From Mesorhizobium sp. ORS 3359 (GTDB lineage Bacteria; Pseudomonadota; Alphaproteobacteria; Rhizobiales; Rhizobiaceae): DNA of 64,000 bases. Made by a program: the position numbers and the translations under genes. Shown here in pieces: positions 9,351 through 18,281 of this stretch (positions are counted from its first letter, which is position 1; each line of letters begins with the position of its first letter). The notes beneath the pieces are model-generated. The model did no database searches, was not told the origin of the DNA, and saw nothing but the letters and a program-made list of their open reading frames with translations. Where the stretch lies: NCBI GenBank assembly GCA_000824845.1, contig CCNC01000133.1, forward strand, positions 1 to 64,000, given 5' to 3'.

Positions 9351-12300
9351 CTACTCGGCCGCCACCTTCTTCGGCTCGGCCTCGCCGTCGAACAGCGAGC
9401 CCTGCTCGCCGCTCTCCACCACATGCAGCGCCGGCTGGTTCCGTCTCGACGAGAAGCTGAGCAGCCAGCCCGAGAAATTCTCGAAATAGACGTAGATCAC
9501 CGGCGTGACGAACAGCGTCAACGCCTGCGAGGCGAGCAGGCCGCCGACCACCGCGATGCCGAGCGGCTGGCGCAATTCGGCGCTGGCGCCGGTGCCGAGC
9601 GCGATCGGGAATGTGCCCATCAGCGCGGCCAGCGTCGTCATCATGATCGGACGGAAACGCATCAGGCAGGCCTTGTGGATGGACTCCTTCGCCGACATGC
9701 CCTGTCGCCTCAGCTCCAGCGCGACGTCGACCATCATAATGCCGTTCTTCTTGACGATGCCGATCAGCATCAGGATGCCGATCACCGCGATCACCGACAG
9801 ATCCATGCCGGCGAAGCGCAGCGCCACCACCGCGCCAAGCACCGCTGATGGCAGGCCGGTGAGGATGGTGAGCGGATGGATGAAGCTCTCATAGAGCATG
9901 CCGAGCACGATATAGATCGTGAGAATCGCGCCGCCGATCAGCAGGCCCTGGTTGGCCAGCGAATCCTGGAAGGTCTTGGCGGTGCCGGCAAAGCTCGTCG
10001 AGATCGCCGTCGGCATGCCGATCTGTTCCTTGAGCTGGTCGATGCGGGTCACCGTGTCGCCGAGCGACACGCCCTGCGGAAGGTTGTAGGAGATCGTCAC
10101 CGCCGGCAGCTGTCCGAGCTGGTTGATCGTCAGGGCGCCGGCCGTGCGGTCGACGCGGGCGAAGGCGCCCAGCGGCACCAGGCCGCCGCTCGACGTCCGC
10201 ATCTGGATGGCCAGCATGTGTTCCGGCGACCATTCGATCTTGGGGTCGAGCTCGGTGATGACCTCATAGCTGTCGGCCGAACCGAAGATCGTCGAGACCT
10301 GGTCGGTGCCGAAGCCGCCATAAAGCGCCGAGCGCAGCGTGTCGGTGTCGATGCCGAGCTGGGCGGCCTTGTCGCGGTCGATCACGAGCGATGCCTGCAG
10401 CGCGTTGTTCTGCAGGTCGCTGGTGACGTCGGTGAACATCGTGTGGTCGGCGGCCATGGCATCATTGAGCTTTTGTGCCCAGACGTCTGTCTGCTTGGTA
10501 TCGAGCCCCTGAACCACGAGTTGGTAGGCGCTGGCGGACGACCGCGAGCCGAGCCGCAGGTTCTGCACCGGCTGCATATAGGTCTCGATGCCCGGCACGC
10601 CGGCCAGCTGGCGTCTCAGATCCGCAAGCACTTTCTCGATGTTGGGGCGCTGGTCCTTGCCCTTGAGCTGGACGAAGAGTTGCCCCTGGTTGAGCGCGTT
10701 GTTGCCGCTGCCGGCCGACCAGGCCACATGGTCGACATAGGGCGACTTCGAGAACACGCTGGCCACCTGCCCCTGCAGCTTCGCCATGGCGTCGAACGAG
10801 ATATCCTGGCGCGCCATGGTGGTCACCGATATCTGGCCGATATCCTCCTGCGGAAAGAAGCCTTTCGGCGAAACCTGGATCACCCACACCGACGCCGCGG
10901 CGGTGGTGATGAAGACCAGGAAAACCAGGAAGGTGTGGCGCAGGCAGAAGCTCAAGAGCCAGTCATAGATGCGGGTGACGATGTCATGCCTGCCGGCGCT
11001 ATGCGCCTCGCGATCGGCCTTCGTCACCGACAGCAGCCGCGAGCAGAGCATCGGCGTCAGCGTCAGCGAGACGAACATCGAGGCCAGGATGGCGACGGTC
11101 ACCACGACGGCGAATTCGTTGAAGATGCGGCCGATGACGCCGCCCATCAAAAGCACCGGAATGAACACCGCCACCAGCGAGATCGAAATCGAGATGATGG
11201 TGAAGCCGATCTCGCGCGCGCCCTTCAGTGAGGCGTCGAAGGCCGACAGCCCATCCTCTTCCATGTGGCGGAAGATGTTTTCCAGCATGACGATGGCGTC
11301 GTCGACGACGAGGCCGACGGCCAAGGTCAGTCCCATCAGCGAGATGTTGTCGATGGAAAAGCCGAACAGGAACATCGCGCCGAGCGTGGCGATCAGCGAG
11401 ATCGGCACCGCCACCGCCGGGATGATCGTCGCCGTCACCCTGCGCAGGAACACGAAGATCACCATCACGACGAGCGCGATGGTCAGGAGCAGCGTGAACT
11501 GAACGTCGTCGACGGCCTGGCGGATCGAGGTCGAGCGGTCGTTGAGCAGCTTGATCTGGGCGGCGGCCGGCATCTGGTCCTGGAAGGACGGCAGCATCGC
11601 CTTGACCTTGTCGACGACATCGACGGTGTTGGCATCGGGCTGGCGCTGCACGGCCATGATGATCGCGCGGGTGCCGTCGTACCAGCTTGCCGTCGTCGTG
11701 GTCTGCACGGAATCGACGACCCGCGTCACCTCGCCCAGGCGCACCGGATGGCCGTTCTTGGTGGCGATGATGAGGTTGGAGAAGCCGGCAGCATTGGTCA
11801 GCTGCGTGTTGGCGGTGATCGTCAGCTGCTGCTTGTTGTTCTGCAGCACGCCGAGCGGCGTGTTGCTGTTGGCCGAGGCGACCGCCGCCTGCAGCTGATC
11901 GATCGAGATGCCGCGCGCGGCAAGCGCGGACGGATCGATCTGGATGCGCACCGCGTATTTCTGCTGACCGTAGATCGAAACCTGGGCCACCCCGTCGATG
12001 GTCGACAGCGAGGGCGAGATGACGTTCTCGGCGAAGGCGTCGAGATCGGTCAGCGGAACCGTGTCGCTGACCAGCGACATCAGAAGGATCGGCGCGTCTG
12101 CGGGATTGACCTTGCGATAGCTCGGCGGCGAGGTCATTTCCGGCGGCAGCGATCTTTGCGTGCGCGCGATCGCCGCCTGCACGTCGGCGGCCGCCGCGTC
12201 GATATCGCGGTTCAGCACGAACTGGATGGCGATCGAGGTCTGGCCGAGCGAATTGGTGGTCGAGATCGAATCGATGCCGGCGATCGTCGCGAACTGCTTG

Positions 12301-12500
12301 ATCAGCGGCGTCGCCACCGATGTCGCCATCGTCTCCGGCGAAGCGCCGGGCAGGCTGGCCGAAACATTGACCACCGGAAATTCGGCGCTGGGCAGCGCCG
12401 CCACCGGCAGGAACTTGTAGGCAAAAATACCGCCCAGAATGAGGGCGAACGACATCAGCAGCGTTGCGACGGGCCTGCGAATACAGAATTCGGAGATCAT
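9351..12500 (-). CDS. RND efflux pump inner-membrane permease (MdtB/MdtC/AcrB family)
   Basis: This 1049-residue protein is a resistance-nodulation-division transporter that exports drugs, detergents or other amphiphiles using the proton gradient. It has the family architecture of twelve transmembrane helices with two large periplasmic loops, an N-terminus IRRPVATLLMSFAL, and the proton-relay motif GLVVDDAIVMLENI near residue 400. The overall sequence looks closest to MdtB/MdtC and MuxB types rather than to the metal pumps. The start codon overlaps the stop of the adaptor gene (ATGA at 12497-12500). No TolC-like outer-membrane gene is adjacent, so the pump presumably borrows one. Confidence 0.93.
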   Translation of the reverse strand: MISEFCIRRPVATLLMSFALILGGIFAYKFLPVAALPSAEFPVVNVSASLPGASPETMATSVATPLIKQFATIAGIDSISTTNSLGQTSIAIQFVLNRDIDAAAADVQAAIARTQRSLPPEMTSPPSYRKVNPADAPILLMSLVSDTVPLTDLDAFAENVISPSLSTIDGVAQVSIYGQQKYAVRIQIDPSALAARGISIDQLQAAVASANSNTPLGVLQNNKQQLTITANTQLTNAAGFSNLIIATKNGHPVRLGEVTRVVDSVQTTTTASWYDGTRAIIMAVQRQPDANTVDVVDKVKAMLPSFQDQMPAAAQIKLLNDRSTSIRQAVDDVQFTLLLTIALVVMVIFVFLRRVTATIIPAVAVPISLIATLGAMFLFGFSIDNISLMGLTLAVGLVVDDAIVMLENIFRHMEEDGLSAFDASLKGAREIGFTIISISISLVAVFIPVLLMGGVIGRIFNEFAVVVTVAILASMFVSLTLTPMLCSRLLSVTKADREAHSAGRHDIVTRIYDWLLSFCLRHTFLVFLVFITTAAASVWVIQVSPKGFFPQEDIGQISVTTMARQDISFDAMAKLQGQVASVFSKSPYVDHVAWSAGSGNNALNQGQLFVQLKGKDQRPNIEKVLADLRRQLAGVPGIETYMQPVQNLRLGSRSSASAYQLVVQGLDTKQTDVWAQKLNDAMAADHTMFTDVTSDLQNNALQASLVIDRDKAAQLGIDTDTLRSALYGGFGTDQVSTIFGSADSYEVITELDPKIEWSPEHMLAIQMRTSSGGLVPLGAFARVDRTAGALTINQLGQLPAVTISYNLPQGVSLGDTVTRIDQLKEQIGMPTAISTSFAGTAKTFQDSLANQGLLIGGAILTIYIVLGMLYESFIHPLTILTGLPSAVLGAVVALRFAGMDLSVIAVIGILMLIGIVKKNGIMMVDVALELRRQGMSAKESIHKACLMRFRPIMMTTLAALMGTFPIALGTGASAELRQPLGIAVVGGLLASQALTLFVTPVIYVYFENFSGWLLSFSSRRNQPALHVVESGEQGSLFDGEAEPKKVAAE

Positions 12501-13813
12501 TGGGCAGCCCCGCCGGCCTTGTCTGCCTCCGCGACCTTCGGTGACGCCTGGTCACCGGATCCGGCGGCCTTGCCTTCATGCACCGCCGCGCCGTTCTTCA
12601 ACCGTGTCTGGCCTTCGACGACGACCTTCTCGCCGCTCTTGAGACCATCGCTGATGGCGCTGTTCTGCCCCTCGGTCAGCGCCACCTGCACCGGCCGCAT
12701 CTCCACCGTGTTGTCCGGCTTGACGACATAGACGAAGGGGCCCTTCTGGCTGGGCTGCACCGCGACCGTCGGAACCGAGGTCATCTGCGGCATCGTGCCG
12801 GCATCGAGCACCACATTCACATATTGCCCCGGCCACAGCGAAAGATCCGGGTTCGGGATGCTGGCCCGCGTGGCGATGGTGCCGGAAGCGGTATCGACGC
12901 TGGAATCGACGAAGTCGAGCGTGCCCTTGCCGATGGGCGTGGGGTCGCCGTCCTTGGTCAGCATCACGTTGCCTTGCTGCGGGTCGGCGAGCGCCTTGTG
13001 CAAGAGGGCGAGGTTGCTTTCCGGCAGCGTGAAATTCACCTGCAGCGGGTCCATCTGCGTGATGGTGACAAGCGGCGTCGAGCTGCTCGAGTTGCCGTTG
13101 CTGGTGGTGACGAGATCGCCGACCGATACGTTGACCGCGCCGAGCCGGCCCGAGATCGGCGCCGTGATGGTCGCATAGCTCAATTGCACGGTGTCGGCGT
13201 CGATCGTCGCCTTGTCGGCGTCGATGGTCGCGGCCGCGGCTTTCTGCGCCGCCAGCGCCTGATCGTAGGTCTGCTGCGTGCCAGCCTGCTTGGCGACAAG
13301 ATCCTTGGCGCGCTGCAGGTCGGCCTGGGCGCTCACCAGCATCGCCTGGTCCTTGGCGAGCGTCGCCTGATCCTTGGCCAGTTGCGCCTTCAGCGCGCGA
13401 TCGTCGAGCGAAATGAGCAGATCGCCGGCCCTGACCATCTGCCCGTCCTTGACCGCGATCGACACGATCTGGCTGGAAACACGGGCATTGATGTTGACCA
13501 CCTCCGGCGACGAGACGAAGCCGATGGCGTAGCGCCGGATCGGGAAATCGGCGGTGGTCGCGACGGCTGAGACGATCGAGGCCGAACGCGGACCGCCGCC
13601 TTTCGCGTTGTCGCCTTTCGCATTGTCCGAGGCGCTGGCCGTCTTGTCGCCGCTCGCCGTCTTGTCGGTCGCGTCAGCCTGCCTGCCCGAAATCAGCTGC
13701 TGGACCCTGGCCAGCGTTGTGGGGACCAGCGTCGTGGGCGAATAGTAGAGCCCGGCCCCCGCCAGGCAGGCGACCGCAACAACTGCAAAGGCGATTTTTC
13801 CGCGCATCGACAA
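12497..13813 (-). CDS. RND efflux periplasmic adaptor subunit (membrane fusion protein)
   Basis: The 438-residue adaptor has an N-terminal membrane anchor (KIAFAVVAVACLAGAGLYY), an Asp/Lys/Ala-rich linker around residues 50-75, and a split lipoyl domain (ARVSSQIVSIAVKDGQMVRAG and TITAPISGRLGAVNVSVGD) flanking an alpha-helical hairpin rich in Ala, Gln and Asp. Beta-barrel and membrane-proximal domains follow. It links the permease to an outer-membrane channel. It is the promoter-proximal gene of the two-gene operon. The long upstream region contains a palindrome at 13950-13962 that could be a repressor site. Confidence 0.93.
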   Translation of the reverse strand: MSMRGKIAFAVVAVACLAGAGLYYSPTTLVPTTLARVQQLISGRQADATDKTASGDKTASASDNAKGDNAKGGGPRSASIVSAVATTADFPIRRYAIGFVSSPEVVNINARVSSQIVSIAVKDGQMVRAGDLLISLDDRALKAQLAKDQATLAKDQAMLVSAQADLQRAKDLVAKQAGTQQTYDQALAAQKAAAATIDADKATIDADTVQLSYATITAPISGRLGAVNVSVGDLVTTSNGNSSSSTPLVTITQMDPLQVNFTLPESNLALLHKALADPQQGNVMLTKDGDPTPIGKGTLDFVDSSVDTASGTIATRASIPNPDLSLWPGQYVNVVLDAGTMPQMTSVPTVAVQPSQKGPFVYVVKPDNTVEMRPVQVALTEGQNSAISDGLKSGEKVVVEGQTRLKNGAAVHEGKAAGSGDQASPKVAEADKAGGAAQ

Positions 13814-14138
13814 TATGCCCTCTCACCCGACACGCCGGACCCGGTGGTCTATTTTAGCTCTTTCACGGCGCCTTGCCGCGAATTTCGCCGAATAGATAGG
13901 ACACGGCTTTGGCGGAAAAGGGCCAAAACGCGGCATTACGAAGATTTAATGTGCAGTGCACAATGGTTAGGCAGCCGGCTAACAGGGATCCGAACAGACC
14001 GTCACCGATGCAAAGGACCGCCAGGACGCATTGAGATTCAGCTCAGGTTGGACAGAGTTGAAGACGGGCGCACGGCGGCCAAAACAAGGTGGCTTCGAGA
14101 ACCGGAGCAGAGCGGACATTCGGTCGGTGACGACCGGC
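13814..14138. other. Intergenic region between the RND operon and the desaturase gene
   Basis: This 325-bp stretch has no convincing gene. It should contain the promoter of the RND operon, read leftwards. Visible structures are a 13-bp palindrome TGTGCA-G-TGCACA at 13950-13962 and, at the right-hand end, copy 1 of a dispersed repeat (14090-14140). No local regulator gene is present. Confidence 0.6.
13950..13962. promoter_or_regulatory. Palindrome upstream of the RND operon, candidate operator
   Basis: The sequence TGTGCAGTGCACA is a perfect 6-bp inverted repeat with a 1-bp centre, about 140 bp before the adaptor start codon. Such sites are often bound by TetR- or GntR-like repressors. It is a single occurrence and no regulator is adjacent, so the function is a guess. 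Confidence 0.3.
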
Positions 14139-14140
14139 CT
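14090..14140. repeat. Dispersed intergenic repeat A, copy 1 (shorter)
   Basis: This segment (GGCTTCGAGAACCGGAGC..., with GAGCGGACATTC in the middle and ACCGGCCT at the end) matches a longer copy at 25969-26050 with only a few changes and small gaps. The centre GGAC-ATTC-GGTC has hairpin potential. It ends at the stop codon of the desaturase gene. From memory, similar elements are frequent between genes in Mesorhizobium; within this window the support is the two-copy match. Confidence 0.7.
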
Positions 14141-15089
14141 ACGCCGCCTTAACTGCGCGGTTGCTGGTGGCAGACCTGCTCCGCTCACCGCCGCGCAGGC
14201 GCCGCAGTCCTTTCCGTCTTGGGGTGTTCTCCGGGAGATTTACGCTGTGGGCGAGGCCAAAGCGTACGAGGGTCTGGATGAAGATCCAGCCGAGGTCGAT
14301 CTGCCCCCGTTCGAGACCGAGCCGCGCGGATTCGGGAAATGCGTGATGATTACCGTGGAAACTCTCTCCGAAGGTCACCAGGCCGAAACGTGGCAAGTTG
14401 TAGCCCTGCACCGCCACGCCATCGACGCACCATCCCTGGTCGCCATTCCGATGCGCGAAATGTCCGACCAGCCAATGACCCGTGAGGGAAACGGAAACGC
14501 GAACCGCAATCCCCCAGACGACCCAACTCCAGCCGCCAAGCAGTAGGAGCAGAATGGCCCACGGCAGTTGCTGCCACATCCACGTGCGCTCCAGGAATTT
14601 GTAGAAGCGATCGTTACTGACCGACGGCTCGATGATGAAATCGGGCGGGTTGCGCAAGGCGACCGCGCAATGCATCTGCCAGAAGGCATCGATGAAAAAG
14701 GGCCGGCGGTGGGCATAGAGGTCGTGGCAGCCCGTCTGGCGCTGTGCCCAATCCCGAATGTCGTGGGCGTGGATCATTCCGAAAGGGCCGGCCATGCCGA
14801 CCAGCACACCAAGATAGACCAGCGCGTGTTCGATCCAGATGTGGACCCTGAATGAACGATGGATGAGCAGCCGATGCATTCCCACAGAATGCCCGGCGCA
14901 GATCGTCACCGCCGTCATTACCACGAACAGAGCAACAGCGTTCCAACTGAAGGTGAGCGGTCCAAACACGATGGCGATCATTGTCATCGCGCCGACCCAG
15001 ATCGACTTGGCCGGCATCCAGACGACCCTGCCGTCCTCTGCATCGCTGTCTTGCCGTGAAATCATTCTACCGGTGGATATGGTTTTCAT
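14139..15089 (-). CDS. Acyl-CoA/fatty acid desaturase
   Basis: This 316-residue membrane protein is a fatty acid desaturase-like enzyme. It has two hydrophobic pairs (around residues 30-70 and 175-195) and histidine clusters GHSVGMHRLLIHRSF (about residues 66-80) and ESFHGNHHAFPES (about 243-255). The place of the usual second box holds HAHDIRDWAQRQ rather than HxxHH, as in a subgroup of bacterial desaturase homologues. It would introduce a double bond into an acyl chain, which usually serves membrane fluidity. The gene is divergent from an ArsR-type regulator, and the shared 180-bp region carries two near-identical operator-like repeats. Confidence 0.85.
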   Translation of the reverse strand: MKTISTGRMISRQDSDAEDGRVVWMPAKSIWVGAMTMIAIVFGPLTFSWNAVALFVVMTAVTICAGHSVGMHRLLIHRSFRVHIWIEHALVYLGVLVGMAGPFGMIHAHDIRDWAQRQTGCHDLYAHRRPFFIDAFWQMHCAVALRNPPDFIIEPSVSNDRFYKFLERTWMWQQLPWAILLLLLGGWSWVVWGIAVRVSVSLTGHWLVGHFAHRNGDQGWCVDGVAVQGYNLPRFGLVTFGESFHGNHHAFPESARLGLERGQIDLGWIFIQTLVRFGLAHSVNLPENTPRRKGLRRLRGGERSRSATSNRAVKAA

Positions 15090-15147
15090 GGACCCCTACT
15101 CGCGCTTAACATTCCAAACCACAGCCTTGCCTTCCGGAGCCTTAGTA

Positions 15148-15203
15148 CTTATTTAGGCAATAAGCTAACCATCTATTATGTCAGATTAGGTATTTAGGCA
15201 ATA
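15148..15203. promoter_or_regulatory. Paired TATTTAGGCAATA repeats, candidate ArsR-family operators
   Basis: The 13-mer TATTTAGGCAATA occurs twice, at 15150-15162 and 15191-15203, 41 bp apart (about four helical turns). The first copy extends to the inverted repeat CTTATT-TAGGC-AATAAG (15148-15164). The AT-rich palindromic form suits an ArsR/SmtB-type dimer. They lie between the divergent desaturase and regulator genes, so one protein could control both promoters. Confidence 0.6.
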
Positions 15204-15269
15204 GTATAAATGTCAGCCAGAGAATCCCGGCGACGCAGCAGCGCGCTCCCGACTAGGAAGGTATGAACA

Positions 15270-15656
15270 GTGACCGAAAAGGCAGAACAGGCATTGGAGG
15301 CTGAGGCCGGCAGCGGCCAAGGTGGGGCGATCCAGCGCGTATTCGAGGCGTTGTCCTCGGCCCCCCGGCGCAGGATCCTTGCCTATCTCGCGCACTCCTC
15401 GCTGACCGCCGGTGAGATCGCGGCGCGCTTCGACATGTCGAAGCCGTCGATCTCACAGCATCTGAATATTCTGGAGACGGCCGGCCTTATCGCCAGGGAG
15501 CGGCAGGGGCAGTTCATCCACTACTCGCTGGTCGAGAACAATCTGGTGAACACCTTGAACGGCTTCGTCCAGGATGTCTGCCCCGTGTCGCGCCCGTTGA
15601 AAAGGGAAAGCAAGGCTCTCGCCAGCGGCAAGGCAGTGGAGAAATCCCAGGACTGA
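15270..15656 (+). CDS. ArsR/SdpR-family winged-helix transcriptional regulator
   Basis: The 128-residue protein has the ArsR-type winged helix: AIQRVFEALSSAPRRRILAYL, the recognition helix MSKPSISQHLNILETAGLI, and the wing RERQGQFIHYSL. No CxC metal-binding motif is present and only one cysteine is seen, so it is more like the SdpR type than a metal sensor. The start is GTG at 15270, with AGGAAGG upstream; a nearby ATG is out of frame. It is divergent from the desaturase gene and probably binds the repeated sites between them, so an effect on desaturase expression is likely but unproven. Confidence 0.85.
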   Translation: MTEKAEQALEAEAGSGQGGAIQRVFEALSSAPRRRILAYLAHSSLTAGEIAARFDMSKPSISQHLNILETAGLIARERQGQFIHYSLVENNLVNTLNGFVQDVCPVSRPLKRESKALASGKAVEKSQD

Positions 15657-15665
15657 CTGTCGGCC

Positions 15666-16238
15666 TTACATCCCCTGCGGGCCGCGGTTCATCGCAGCGA
15701 CGCCGGTGCGGCAGATCTCGACCAGGCCAAGCGGTTTCATGATGGCGATGAACTGGTCGAGCTTGGAGCCCTTGCCGGTGATCTCGAAGATGAAATGCTC
15801 GGTGTTGGCGTCGATGACCGATGCGCGGAAGGCATCCGCGAGCCGAAGCGCCTCGACACGGGCGTCGCCCGTGCCGGCGACCTTGACCAGCGCGAGTTCG
15901 CGCTCCAGCGGCCGCTCCTGTCCCAGCTCATGCGAGCGCACGGTCAGGTCCACCACCCGGTGCACCGGCACGATGCGCTCGAGCTGATGCTTGATCTGCT
16001 CCATCACATGCGGAGTGCCGCGCGTCACGATGGTGATGCGCGACAGATGCTTCTCGTGCTCGGTCTCGGAAACGGTAAGGCTTTCGATGTTGTAGCCGCG
16101 GCCCGAGAAAAGGCCGATGACACGGGCGAGAACGCCCGGTTCGTTGTCGACCAGCACGGAAAGCGTATGGGTTTCCGGCTTCTCGGTTTCCTTGGCGATG
16201 AAGTAGGCCGAACCGGTCGGCTGAAGCTGTGCGTTCAT
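15666..16238 (-). CDS. ilvH: Acetolactate synthase small (regulatory) subunit
   Basis: IlvH is the regulatory subunit of acetohydroxyacid synthase, the first common enzyme of valine, leucine and isoleucine synthesis, and confers valine feedback inhibition. The 190-residue protein has an N-terminal ACT domain (LSVLVDNEPGVLARVIGLFS, then GYNIESLTV) and the conserved C-terminal domain with HFIFEITGKGSKLDQFI. It lies 80 bp downstream of ilvB on the same strand and is probably co-transcribed with it under the ilvB attenuator. It is convergent with the ArsR-type gene, leaving only about nine bases between the stops. Confidence 0.95.
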   Translation of the reverse strand: MNAQLQPTGSAYFIAKETEKPETHTLSVLVDNEPGVLARVIGLFSGRGYNIESLTVSETEHEKHLSRITIVTRGTPHVMEQIKHQLERIVPVHRVVDLTVRSHELGQERPLERELALVKVAGTGDARVEALRLADAFRASVIDANTEHFIFEITGKGSKLDQFIAIMKPLGLVEICRTGVAAMNRGPQGM

Positions 16239-16318
16239 GACGTGAATCTCTATTTCAGACTTTTGAGCTAATTCTCTGTTTGCGCACGGCTTCTCGCGAC
16301 AGCCCTGCCTTGGGCCGC

Positions 16319-18127
16319 CTACACCAGTTCCCTGCCCTTGGCGTCGATGGCGTTGGCCACCGCCTCGTCGGTGGCCTCGTCCGGCAGCAGCATCTCGTTA
16401 TGCGCCTTGCCCGACGGGATCATCGGGAAGCAGTTGGCCAAGGTCGCCACGCGGCAGTCGAACAGAACCGGCTTCTTCACCGAGATCATCTCGCGGATCG
16501 CGTCGTCGAGCTCGTCCGGCTTGTCGCAGCGAATGCCGTGACCGCCATAGGCTTCCGCCAGCTTGACGAAATCCGGCATCGCCTCGGTGTAGGAATGCGA
16601 CAGCCGGTTGCCGTGTAAGAGCTGCTGCCACTGGCGCACCATGCCCATATACTGATTGTTCAGGATGAAGATCTTGATCGGCGCCTCATACTGCACCGCC
16701 GAGCTCATCTCCTGCATGGTCATCTGCACCGAGGCGTCGCCCGCGATGTCGATGACCAGCGCATCCGGATGCGCGATCTGCACGCCGAGCGCGGCCGGCA
16801 GGCCGTAGCCCATCGTGCCCAGGCCGCCCGAGGTCATCCAGCGGTTCGGCTTGTCGAAATGATAATGCTGCGCCGCCCACATCTGGTGCTGGCCGACCTC
16901 GGTGGTGATGTAGGTGTCCATGTCCTTGGTCAGCGCATAGAGCCGCTGGATCGCATATTGCGGCATGATGACGTCGCTGTTCATCTTGTAGGCCAGCGAA
17001 TCCCGCGCGCGCCATTTCGCGATCTGCTCCCACCACGGATAGAGCGCCTTCTTGTCGGTCTTGGCGGTCGCCCGCCACAGCCGCACCAGATCCTCCAGCA
17101 CGCGGCCGACATCGCCCAAGATCCCGATATCGGCATGCACGTTCTTGTTGATGGAGGACGGGTCGATGTCGATGTGGATCTTCTTCGAGTTCGGCGAGAA
17201 CGCGTTGAGGCGGCCAGTGATGCGGTCATCGAAGCGCGCGCCGATGCAGATCATCACGTCGCAATCATGCATGGCCATGTTGGCTTCGTAGGTGCCGTGC
17301 ATGCCGAGCATGCCGACCCAGTTCTTGCCCGACGCCGGGTAGGCGCCGAGCCCCATCAGCGTCGAGGTGATCGGGAAGCCGGTGAGGTCGACCAGCTCGC
17401 GCAGCAGATGGCTGGCCTCCGGACCGGAATTGATGACGCCGCCGCCCGAATAGATGATCGGCTTCTTCGCGCCGGCCATCAGCTCGACGGCAGCCTTCAC
17501 CTTTTCCAAGTCGCCCTGGACTTTCGGCTGGTAGCTGGTGCGCGGCGCCGTCTGCGGCGGCACATAGATGCCCTTGGCGAACTGCACGTCCTTCGGAATG
17601 TCGACCACGACCGGGCCGGGGCGGCCCGTCGTCGCGACATGGAAGGCTTCATGGATGGTGGCGGCGAGCTCGTTGACGTCCTTCACCAGCCAGTTGTGCT
17701 TGGTGCAGGGCCGCGTGATGCCGACCGTGTCGCATTCCTGAAAGGCGTCGGAGCCGATCAGCGATGTCGGCACCTGGCCGGTGAGGCAGACCAGCGGGAT
17801 GGAATCCATCAGCGCGTCCTGCAGCGGCGTCACGGCATTGGTGGCGCCGGGGCCGGACGTCACCAGGAGCACGCCGGCCTTGCCGGTCGAGCGCGCATAA
17901 CCTTCGGCCGCGTGGCCTGCGCCCTGCTCGTGCCGGACCAGGATGTGCTCGACCTCGTCCTGTTGAAAAATTTCATCGTAAATCGGGAGAACCGCGCCGC
18001 CCGGATAGCCGAAGACGTGCTTGACGCCATTGTCCTTCAGCGCCTGCACCACCATTTCGGCACCCGTCATTTCGCGCCGCTCGTTCTGTCCATTGCTCAT
18101 CGGTCTGGTCCCGTACTGTTTCGCCAT
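16319..18127 (-). CDS. ilvB: Acetolactate synthase large (catalytic) subunit, biosynthetic
   Basis: This 602-residue thiamine diphosphate enzyme joins two pyruvates, or pyruvate and 2-oxobutyrate, in branched-chain amino acid synthesis. Visible features are the catalytic glutamate in RHEQGAGHAAEGYAR, the PGATNAVTPL segment, and the thiamine diphosphate/Mg site starting GDASVQMTMQE. The first ATG (18127) has no good ribosome site; a second ATG ten codons in (MSNGQNERR) or MTGAEMVVQAL could be the true start. Upstream are a leader peptide gene and an intrinsic terminator, so expression is probably attenuated by branched-chain aminoacyl-tRNA supply. ilvH follows. Confidence 0.95.
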   Translation of the reverse strand: MAKQYGTRPMSNGQNERREMTGAEMVVQALKDNGVKHVFGYPGGAVLPIYDEIFQQDEVEHILVRHEQGAGHAAEGYARSTGKAGVLLVTSGPGATNAVTPLQDALMDSIPLVCLTGQVPTSLIGSDAFQECDTVGITRPCTKHNWLVKDVNELAATIHEAFHVATTGRPGPVVVDIPKDVQFAKGIYVPPQTAPRTSYQPKVQGDLEKVKAAVELMAGAKKPIIYSGGGVINSGPEASHLLRELVDLTGFPITSTLMGLGAYPASGKNWVGMLGMHGTYEANMAMHDCDVMICIGARFDDRITGRLNAFSPNSKKIHIDIDPSSINKNVHADIGILGDVGRVLEDLVRLWRATAKTDKKALYPWWEQIAKWRARDSLAYKMNSDVIMPQYAIQRLYALTKDMDTYITTEVGQHQMWAAQHYHFDKPNRWMTSGGLGTMGYGLPAALGVQIAHPDALVIDIAGDASVQMTMQEMSSAVQYEAPIKIFILNNQYMGMVRQWQQLLHGNRLSHSYTEAMPDFVKLAEAYGGHGIRCDKPDELDDAIREMISVKKPVLFDCRVATLANCFPMIPSGKAHNEMLLPDEATDEAVANAIDAKGRELV

Positions 18128-18164
18128 CTGGCGATTGCTGGTCGTTTAGTTGGATTGGAGGCAA

Positions 18165-18188
18165 TAAAAAAGGCCCCCGAGGGAGCCT
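18165..18188 (-). terminator. Intrinsic terminator of the ilvB attenuator
   Basis: Read on the minus strand, the hairpin AGGCTCCC-TCG-GGGGGCCT (18188-18171) is followed directly by a run of six or more T (18171-18165). It lies between the leader peptide gene and ilvB, about 38 bp before the ilvB start, the position expected for a transcription attenuator. Confidence 0.85.
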
Positions 18189-18221
18189 GTGGGATGCGCA
18201 TGGGAGGTTTTCGCCCGGCGG

Positions 18222-18272
18222 TTACACCGCCTTGCCCACGCGCCAGCCTACGAGAATGAGTGCCGTTTTCAT
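18222..18272 (-). CDS. ilvB operon leader peptide (attenuation)
   Basis: A 16-residue reading frame, MKTALILVGWRVGKAV, ends in TAA inside a small GC-rich hairpin (GGCGGT-GTA-ACCGCC, 18217-18231). Seven of its residues are Ile, Leu, Val or Ala, including the block ALILV. It is followed by an intrinsic terminator and then ilvB. This is the arrangement of a branched-chain amino acid attenuator: a ribosome stalling at Leu/Ile/Val codons would favour an alternative fold and read-through. The ATG lies very close to the predicted transcription start, so the peptide is probably translated from a nearly leaderless message. Confidence 0.8.
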   Translation of the reverse strand: MKTALILVGWRVGKAV

Positions 18273-18281
18273 GGGCGCGGA

